Source: Campylobacterota bacterium
Lineage (GTDB): Bacteria > Campylobacterota > Campylobacteria > Campylobacterales > Sulfurovaceae
DNA: 14,356 nucleotides
NCBI GenBank assembly: GCA_030595845.1
Contig: JAUVCL010000040.1
Location: 1-14,356, forward strand
Direction: 5' to 3'
The notes below the pieces were generated by a model that was given only the letters and a program-made list of their open reading frames with translations, had not been told where the DNA came from and did no database searches. Shown here in pieces: positions 7,033-12,803 of the stretch; positions within the stretch are counted from its first letter, which is position 1, and each line of letters begins with the position of its first letter. The position numbers were made by a program, and so were the translations under genes.

Positions 7033-9156
7033 TTAAACTCCTGTCAATAGCAGCGTAACCCGGTACGCTATAAAACTTAAGATCCACGCTGTTGCCGAGG
7101 TCATCACAAAAAGGTAGACCAAATACTTCCAGCCTCCTGCCTCTTTGGCAAAGACCATAGAAGCAGCCAAACATGGCAGATAGATCATAACAAATACAAT
7201 AAAGGCAATGGCAGAAGCAAAAGGTATATTTGCTTTTATCTGTGCGATAAGCCCCGCATTGCCCTCATCTACTTCATCGCCCAAAGCATATAAGACCCCT
7301 AAAGTAGACACAACCACTTCTTTGGCTGCAAGTCCCGTCTCGAGGGCCACTGCCATTCGCCAGTCAAACCCAAGCGGTGCAAAAAATGGCTCAGAGGCAT
7401 GTCCTACTTTTCCTAAATAACTTTGTTCAAGCAAAGCAAGAGAAAGATCATTAGAGAGTTGGTTCTTTGTCTCATCATTGACTGCTTGCTCTATCTTAAC
7501 TTCATACGCTGCTTCAAGCTGTGTATTTTTAGGATAGTTAGAGGCAAACCAGATCAATATAGAGGCTGCCAAAATGAAGGTTCCTGCTTTTTTCATGTAA
7601 GACTTCGCCTGACCATACACAGTGTGCCAGATCAGTTTAAATGATGGCATACGATATTTTGGCATTTCCATCACAAATGGCTCATCTTCACCTTTAAAGA
7701 CAAACATTTTCAATACTTTAGCTGCAAAAAGACCCAAAATAGCACCTGAAATGTAAATAATGAACAAGATATTTCCCGCCTGTTCCTCTCCAAAAAATGC
7801 ACCTGCAAAAAGGACATAGATAGGGAGTCTCGCTCCACAAGACATAAAACCTATGATAAAAAGCGTGATCAGTCTGTCTTTTTCATTTTTAAGGGTACGT
7901 GCTGCCATATAAGCTGGAACCGAACACCCAAACCCTGTAACCAACGGGATAAAACTTTTACCGTGTAGTCCAAATTTATGGAAAAACCCATCCAGTAAAA
8001 AAGCAACACGACTCATGTATCCCGTCGTCTCAAGTAGTGCGATACCGACAAAAAGGATAATAATATTGGGAAGGAACATCACGACTGCACCCACACCTGC
8101 GATCATTCCGTCTGCAACAAGTGACCCCATTTCTCCCTCTCCCAGGACTGCTTTAGCTTGATCTCCAAGCCAACCAAAAGCTGCATCAATGTAATCCATA
8201 GGTACTGAACCCAGTTCAAATGTAAGCTGAAACAAGCCCCACATAAAAAATAAAAAGAGTGGGATACCCAAAAATTTATTAATTAGAAGGTTATCTATCC
8301 TTTGTGTAAGGTTTTTGGCTTTCATACCTGATACAGACATCACTTCCATTTTTGCACCTTTGGCAAAAGCAAAATGTTCATCTGCAAAGATCTCATCAAG
8401 ATCTTTAGTGTTGGTATGCAAATAAATATGGTTGAGCCCTTCTCTTATGATAGGCAGCATTTCTATCCAGATAGGCTCATCATGCATCTTTTTATAGACA
8501 TCGACATTTTCTTGTAACAATCGTACTGCCAATTGACGATAAGGAATGCAGTTGTTATATTTTTTCTCTTCTAAAAAGTGTGTGATTGCTGCGATCTCTT
8601 CTTCTATATGATCAGAGTAAATTACTTTTGCACTGGTCTCTTCTCTTTCATAGACTTCAATGATCGCTGCTTTAAGTTCTTCGATCCCTGTTTTATCTGA
8701 TGCAGATGTTTTAATACAAGGCACACCCAAGATGGAAGAGAGTTGTTTCTCATCGATAGATATACCCTCTTTTTGCGCTTCATCATCCATATTAAGGGCT
8801 ACAACCATTTTTTTACCTGTTTCAAGCAACTGTGTGGTAAAAAGCAGGTTTCGTTGAAGATTGGTAGAGTCTACAACATTCACGATGACATCATATTCAT
8901 CACTTTGTAAAAAACTTTTGGTTACTTTTTCCTCTATTGTATATTCTGTTAAAGAGTATGCGCCGGGAAGGTCAATAATATGTACTTCATACTCCTTACA
9001 GGTCACCTCATCACAAAGAGTGAATTCTACTTCTGTTTTATCAACAGTGACCCCTGAAAAGTTACCCACTTTGAGTGTGGCATTTGAAATAGCATTAATC
9101 AATGAACTTTTTCCTACATTGGGTTGTCCTGCTAGTGCAATGGTAATTTTTTCCAA
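7033..9156 (-). CDS. feoB: FeoB, ferrous iron transport protein B
   Basis: A 707-residue inner-membrane Fe2+ transporter with an N-terminal G-protein domain. G motifs: G1 GQPNVGKS (10-17), G2 around T38 in GNFSGVTVDK, G3 DLPG (62-65), G4 NMDD (122-125) and G5 SASD (151-154). The spacer region follows (about 165-270). The membrane part (about 290-700) carries both Gate motifs with their conserved cysteines: GFGCSVP (C411) and FMSCGARLP (C440). Length is typical of short FeoB forms without a fused FeoC. The start is TTG at 9156 with AAGGAG 5 nt upstream; no ATG fits. The 129-bp upstream region holds a promoter and two Fur-box-like sites, so iron repression by Fur is likely. feoA and an outer-membrane porin follow in the same operon. 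Confidence 0.97.
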   Translation of the reverse strand: MEKITIALAGQPNVGKSSLINAISNATLKVGNFSGVTVDKTEVEFTLCDEVTCKEYEVHIIDLPGAYSLTEYTIEEKVTKSFLQSDEYDVIVNVVDSTNLQRNLLFTTQLLETGKKMVVALNMDDEAQKEGISIDEKQLSSILGVPCIKTSASDKTGIEELKAAIIEVYEREETSAKVIYSDHIEEEIAAITHFLEEKKYNNCIPYRQLAVRLLQENVDVYKKMHDEPIWIEMLPIIREGLNHIYLHTNTKDLDEIFADEHFAFAKGAKMEVMSVSGMKAKNLTQRIDNLLINKFLGIPLFLFFMWGLFQLTFELGSVPMDYIDAAFGWLGDQAKAVLGEGEMGSLVADGMIAGVGAVVMFLPNIIILFVGIALLETTGYMSRVAFLLDGFFHKFGLHGKSFIPLVTGFGCSVPAYMAARTLKNEKDRLITLFIIGFMSCGARLPIYVLFAGAFFGEEQAGNILFIIYISGAILGLFAAKVLKMFVFKGEDEPFVMEMPKYRMPSFKLIWHTVYGQAKSYMKKAGTFILAASILIWFASNYPKNTQLEAAYEVKIEQAVNDETKNQLSNDLSLALLEQSYLGKVGHASEPFFAPLGFDWRMAVALETGLAAKEVVVSTLGVLYALGDEVDEGNAGLIAQIKANIPFASAIAFIVFVMIYLPCLAASMVFAKEAGGWKYLVYLFVMTSATAWILSFIAYRVTLLLTGV

Positions 9157-9191
9157 AATTTCTCCTTAGGTCATGATATAACCTTATAAAA

Positions 9192-9206
9192 TAATAATTA
9201 TTATCA
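9192..9206 (-). promoter_or_regulatory. Fur-box-like site 1 (feoB leader)
   Basis: The minus strand reads TGATAATAATTATTA, matching the 7-1-7 Fur consensus TGATAATNATTATCA at 13 of 14 defined positions. It lies 36-50 bp upstream of the feoB TTG codon and just downstream of the predicted transcription start (about 9219), a position where bound Fur would block transcription. Confidence 0.7.
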
Positions 9207-9225
9207 AAGACCTTAAACTAGCTGA

Positions 9226-9254
9226 AGTATATTCCAACTTCTCTTAAAGAACAA
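9226..9254 (-). promoter_or_regulatory. Putative promoter of the feoB-feoA-porin operon
   Basis: TATACT (9226-9231) is preceded by a 17-bp spacer and TTGTTC (9249-9254), the best -35/-10 pair in the window. Predicted transcription start is near 9219, giving a leader of about 62 nt. It is bracketed by Fur-box-like sites at 9192-9206 and 9261-9275. Confidence 0.6.
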
Positions 9255-9255
9255 T

Positions 9256-9286
9256 AAAAATGAGAGTTATTATCAATAAACTTCTC
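9256..9286 (-). terminator. Possible intrinsic terminator of the AsmA-like gene
   Basis: Starting at the last base of the TAG stop codon (9286), the minus strand gives GAGA-A-GTT-T-ATT, loop GAT, then AATAACTCTC: a ten-pair stem with two single-base bulges, followed by ATTTTT. The stem is AT-rich and bulged, so its strength is uncertain. It overlaps Fur-box-like site 2. Confidence 0.4.
9261..9275 (-). promoter_or_regulatory. Fur-box-like site 2 (upstream of the feoB -35)
   Basis: The minus strand reads TGATAATAACTCTCA. The left half matches the 7-1-7 Fur consensus fully and the right half in 5 of 7 positions (12 of 14). It lies just upstream of the -35 and shares its sequence with a hairpin at the end of the AsmA-like gene, so the resemblance may partly come from that hairpin. 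Confidence 0.45.
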
Positions 9287-11787
9287 TAAAAGTTAAGTCC
9301 TCTTAAAAATTTTGCTGCTTTATCACCTAAAGCTTTTTCCAATTTCTTTTGTACTTTTTCGTTAGACAGTTGTTCTTTGAGTAGCGCAGAGGTATCGATG
9401 GTTATTTTTGGATTATCTGCACTTCCTCTTATTTTTCCGCGTATCGTGTATTTTTCATACACAAAAGTGAAGTTGGCATTGTGTGTATTGCTACGTTTAT
9501 CGATACTGCCGTTAAGAATCTTAAAACTGCTGTGTGAACCTTGTGCCTTAAGAGTATAATGTGTGACTTTTTTCTTGATATCCGCATGAAACTTGGTAGA
9601 AGAGAAGATAATACGCGCAGGATCTTTACCCAAGAACATTTTTACGGTCTGTGTTGAGCTACTTGGTTTGATCTGAAAAGATCTGATGTCAAGATCTACA
9701 ACACCTGATTTTTGCTTTATATTATAGGTGCCTTTCCCATAAGCCTGTCCTAGAAAAAATTTCTTATGTCCAAGGAGTCCCAATATATTGAGTAGGGGGA
9801 CAGCAGTAATCGTACTTCGGAGTTCTTTCCCCTGTAAACTATAATTTATTTTTCCGCCCAAAGAAGTAGTGTTCCCTGTCAATTTAAGCTTTTTCTCTTT
9901 AACGAACACCCCTTTGAGTACCATAGGACCATAAAGTTTTCTATCTATATAAGGCTGTAGTTTTCTTAACTCCGGAATATCAATGAGATAAGCACTTTTA
10001 ACACTTTTCATTTTTTGATCATAGACCATATTGCTTAGATCGATATTTGCCAAAGTTGTCCTAAGCTTTGTTGTCATAGAGACCTTCTCTTTTTTAAAGG
10101 TACCGGAACTTTCAAGCTTTACCTTCATCTTTAACGCTTTACCCATCCATTTCTTCATTGCCGATGGCTGGGTCATAAGGTTTGTACCTTTCAGTGAAAA
10201 AGTACCCTCTTTTGCTTTCACATTGGTCATTTTAACCTTAGCATCTATCGTACCTTTTACATAGACAGGCACCCCTGTCAAAGTAAGTACTTTCTCTACC
10301 AAAAGTTGTGGGGCATCTAATTCTGCTTTTTTGTTGTCATACTTAAAGGCTACCTTTTTACCCAGACCTTTTGTCTCTCCGGAAATACTTAGCGTATCTT
10401 TAAACTGCAATTTTCCTTTTGCTGCAAATGTTTCTCCCCTCTTCACCTTTGATTTTGGCAGTAAGACTTTAACATCATGAAGTAACAGATCATAGTCTGA
10501 AATGAGCATTTTATCTTTAATGTCATAGCTTAGTGAAGAGAGTTTCAACGCTGTAAGTGTCGAGTCTAAAGTCATATTTGCTCTAAGTTTTTCTTTGTCT
10601 ATCTTCCCTTTGGAAGTGAAGGAAAACTGATTTTTGACAGGTATTTTAGTCCCCCATTTTTGAGCAAAAGCCTTAGGAATAAAACTTCCTTTGTCAATAT
10701 GCAGATCATATTCCCCTGACTTGGAAGAGATATCATCCATACTCACGGTACCGTTCACTTTCCCTTTGGCATAGACTGGCTGTTTAAACAAAGGCAACAT
10801 TTTTGCTAAAGAGAGTTCCTGCAAGGTGATCTTGGCACTCTTCCCCACACTAAACCCGAGTTCTCCTCCAAAGGAATCACTTTTCCCGCTAATAAGGAGC
10901 TGTTTACCCTCCAGTTTCATATTACCCTGGGCTTTGAAAGCTCCTGCCAACTTGTTTTTCGTCACGATACGTAACTCTTTTACATCTAACATATATTTTC
11001 CACTTAATTTTTCAGCAGGGATGTCGAACCATGTATCTTTAATACCTAAGCTAAAGAGATTACTTTGTAACGCTCCCGTTATGGCTACAAGATCACCTTG
11101 AAGTTTTGCCTCTGCTTTCGCAGAGAGTTCACTTTTCTCAGGAAGCGTATAACCGTAAAGTTCTTTCACTAAAGCGCGATTAAAAGAAGCGTGATGAAGT
11201 AACAGTTGCCCATGTCCTTCTGCGTTCTCATCTCCTATGTCTGGCATATTAACATCTATGTCAACCTTCCCCTGTGCCAAAGCAGGTTTACCTAAAAGTC
11301 TCAATATCTGCTCAAGCTGAGCACCTTTCATCTTCAGTATGATCTTTTGAGCCACATCATCCATGATCTTAAAACTGTAATCCATCTTTGCGCCCAAGGC
11401 TAACCCCTGCCCCGTCACATTGATCTCTTTCCCTTCTCTTTTAAACTTCCCTTTAAGGTCGGCCTCTCCCAAGATCAACCCGTCATAAGCAAATTTCTTT
11501 GCTGTGACCTTATAGATACCGTCAAAAGAACGCCCCCATAAGCCATAATGACTTGCTGTCTCTACCACAGCCTGACCATCGATCACAAAGGTCAATCGTA
11601 CCGTACCATACTCAAGTTTGAAGGACTTCACCTCAACGGGCAAGCCTATCTCCTCTTCCAGCGCTTCCTTAACATAAGGCTTGAGCACTGTGTTACCTGT
11701 TTGTGTAAAAGAGAAAAGAAAAAGAACGCCTAGCGTCAATGATAAAAACAATAAAGCCGAAAGTATGATCATGGGTAATTTTTGCAT
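9286..11787 (-). CDS. AsmA/TamB-like membrane-anchored periplasmic repeat protein
   Basis: An 833-residue protein with one N-terminal membrane segment (about 6-28) and the rest predicted periplasmic. After the anchor comes VLKPYVKEALEEEIGLPVEV, the short helix and G.PV.V pattern that opens AsmA, TamB and DUF748-like proteins. The body is almost all short alternating beta strands. It ends with a charged amphipathic helix (about 800-833, LLKEQL...LEKALGDKAAKFLRGLNF), also typical of AsmA-like proteins. Members of this superfamily form long hydrophobic grooves and are implicated in phospholipid transport to the outer membrane; applying that here is inference. Residues 158 to about 790 contain four tandem units of about 169 residues (separate entry). 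The ATG at 11787 has no ribosome binding site, but a perfect TATAAT lies only 5 bp upstream. The gene stands alone, divergent from batA and upstream of feoB. Confidence 0.8.
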   Translation of the reverse strand: MQKLPMIILSALLFLSLTLGVLFLFSFTQTGNTVLKPYVKEALEEEIGLPVEVKSFKLEYGTVRLTFVIDGQAVVETASHYGLWGRSFDGIYKVTAKKFAYDGLILGEADLKGKFKREGKEINVTGQGLALGAKMDYSFKIMDDVAQKIILKMKGAQLEQILRLLGKPALAQGKVDIDVNMPDIGDENAEGHGQLLLHHASFNRALVKELYGYTLPEKSELSAKAEAKLQGDLVAITGALQSNLFSLGIKDTWFDIPAEKLSGKYMLDVKELRIVTKNKLAGAFKAQGNMKLEGKQLLISGKSDSFGGELGFSVGKSAKITLQELSLAKMLPLFKQPVYAKGKVNGTVSMDDISSKSGEYDLHIDKGSFIPKAFAQKWGTKIPVKNQFSFTSKGKIDKEKLRANMTLDSTLTALKLSSLSYDIKDKMLISDYDLLLHDVKVLLPKSKVKRGETFAAKGKLQFKDTLSISGETKGLGKKVAFKYDNKKAELDAPQLLVEKVLTLTGVPVYVKGTIDAKVKMTNVKAKEGTFSLKGTNLMTQPSAMKKWMGKALKMKVKLESSGTFKKEKVSMTTKLRTTLANIDLSNMVYDQKMKSVKSAYLIDIPELRKLQPYIDRKLYGPMVLKGVFVKEKKLKLTGNTTSLGGKINYSLQGKELRSTITAVPLLNILGLLGHKKFFLGQAYGKGTYNIKQKSGVVDLDIRSFQIKPSSSTQTVKMFLGKDPARIIFSSTKFHADIKKKVTHYTLKAQGSHSSFKILNGSIDKRSNTHNANFTFVYEKYTIRGKIRGSADNPKITIDTSALLKEQLSNEKVQKKLEKALGDKAAKFLRGLNF
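9418..11316 (-). repeat. Four tandem units of about 169 codons within the AsmA-like gene
   Basis: At the protein level the same motif order recurs four times. One anchor is a hydrophobic L..hL.L.G.P...KG segment starting at residues 158 (LEQILRLLGKP), 327 (LAKMLPLFKQP), 497 (VEKVLTLTGVP) and 665 (LLNILGLLGHK), spaced 169, 170 and 168. A second is a LGGK-type turn at 131, 306, 475 and 643. A third is a YD-K segment at 254, 421, 589 and 762. Identity between units is low, so this is an old duplication; the fourth unit is the most divergent. Boundaries given here follow the first anchor. Confidence 0.75.
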
Positions 11788-11792
11788 ATTTT

Positions 11793-11798
11793 ATTATA
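11793..11798 (-). promoter_or_regulatory. -10 box very close to the AsmA-like start codon
   Basis: A perfect TATAAT on the minus strand, ending 5 bp before the ATG at 11787. A start 6-7 bp downstream of it would fall at or next to the ATG, implying a leaderless message. No good -35 is seen at 16-18 bp. Confidence 0.4.
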
Positions 11799-11810
11799 CT
11801 GAAATAACCA

Positions 11811-11878
11811 TATACCAAAATCACGAAATAGAATGATTGCATAAAGTGCTGAATTTCTATTTCGTTATTTGGGGTATA
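11811..11878. repeat. Long imperfect inverted repeat in the batA / AsmA-like divergent region
   Basis: The left arm 11811-11833 (TATACC, AAAATCA, CGAAATAGAA) and right arm 11855-11878 are reverse complements. The inner ten bases are identical (CGAAATAGAA / TTCTATTTCG). The outer part TATACC...AAAT matches with a short insertion and one or two mismatches. The arms are separated by 21 bp. It lies between two divergent start codons, as expected for a shared operator, but could also form a cruciform or an RNA hairpin. Confidence 0.7.
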
Positions 11879-11899
11879 AGTGCTAAAATACTTTATGCA
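11838..11899. repeat. Second inverted repeat interlocked with the first and covering the batA start
   Basis: TGCATAAAGT (11838-11847), in the spacer of the first repeat, is the exact reverse complement of ACTTTATGCA (11890-11899), which contains the candidate batA ATG at 11895. In addition, AAGTGCT occurs directly repeated at 11844-11850 and 11878-11884. Confidence 0.6.
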
Positions 11900-12803
11900 T
11901 TTTTCATTTGGTTCGACAACCCTATTGGTTCTACTGTTACTCTTGCCCTGTTTCCTCTGGTGTAAACAGTATTCTAAACCCTATTATTTCCCCAAGTTGT
12001 CATGGATTACAAGAGAGAGTCCTCTTTTAAGTTGGGAACCCTGGTTGAAAATGGCGCTCTTCTCTCTCATGATCTTCGCCCTTGCCAAACCCTTTGTCTA
12101 TGATGCCAAAGCCAATCAACACAAAAAAGGCCGAGATCTCATCTTGGCTATCGATGCGAGTGGTTCTATGGCACAACGCGGGTTTGACAAAGAAAACCGA
12201 TTTAAAACCAAATATGAAACCACATTAACACTCTCACAAGACTTTATCAAAAAACGTTTTGATGACAATATGGGTGTTGTTCTCTTTGGTACCTTTGCCT
12301 ACACCGCTTCTCCTCTTACCTATGATCTGGAATCACTCTCCTACTTACTCGAAATGACAAATGTCGGATTGGCAGGAGAAAGTACGGCCATCGGAGATGC
12401 CATCATACAGTCTATACGTACGCTCTCTTACGGAGAAGCACAAAATAAAGCCGTCATTTTACTGACCGACGGATACCATAATGCTGGACAGGTCTCACCT
12501 AAAGAAGCTGTCAAGAAAGCAAAAGAGCTAGGGATAAAAATCTATACCATAGGGATAGGAAAAAAGTCTGACTATGACGCAGCCCTTCTGGAGACAATCG
12601 CCAAACAAAGTGGTGCAACAAGTTACGCTGCTTCTTCTTCTAAAGCCCTTTTGAAAATTTATGAAGAGATAAACACTTTGGAACCCTCGGCCATACGCAG
12701 TGAAAACTATCTTAATCAGAGACTGCTTATCATGTATCCATTAATAATCGTATTTATCTTACTGTTACTTTGGGTACTGAGTACACAAAGGAGGGAGAGA
12801 TGA
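11895..12803 (+). CDS. batA: BatA-like membrane-anchored von Willebrand A protein
   Basis: A 302-residue protein of the Bat (aerotolerance operon) group. It has two N-terminal membrane segments (about 9-23 and 52-65), a von Willebrand A domain (about 80-265) and a C-terminal membrane segment (about 277-296), so the VWA domain faces the periplasm. The MIDAS metal site is complete: D87, S89 and S91 in the DASGSM motif, T164 in ESTAIGDA and D192 in LLTDG. Bat proteins are linked to stress tolerance and envelope function, but the biochemical role is unsettled. I chose the ATG at 11895 because M-H-F-S-F followed by a Leu-rich segment is how BatA proteins usually begin. A GTG at 11880 (GGGG 5 nt upstream) would add five residues, and neither has a strong ribosome site. 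The stop overlaps the next start as ATGA. Confidence 0.9.
   Translation: MHFSFGSTTLLVLLLLLPCFLWCKQYSKPYYFPKLSWITRESPLLSWEPWLKMALFSLMIFALAKPFVYDAKANQHKKGRDLILAIDASGSMAQRGFDKENRFKTKYETTLTLSQDFIKKRFDDNMGVVLFGTFAYTASPLTYDLESLSYLLEMTNVGLAGESTAIGDAIIQSIRTLSYGEAQNKAVILLTDGYHNAGQVSPKEAVKKAKELGIKIYTIGIGKKSDYDAALLETIAKQSGATSYAASSSKALLKIYEEINTLEPSAIRSENYLNQRLLIMYPLIIVFILLLLWVLSTQRRER

Noticed and set aside
8861..9169. A 102-codon plus-strand reading frame over the start of feoB
   Set aside because: It is wholly antisense to the G domain of feoB, whose motifs are intact, and it lacks a ribosome site and any recognisable domain.
10826..11101. A 91-codon plus-strand reading frame in the AsmA-like gene
   Set aside because: It is antisense to the repeat region and shows no ribosome site or domain.
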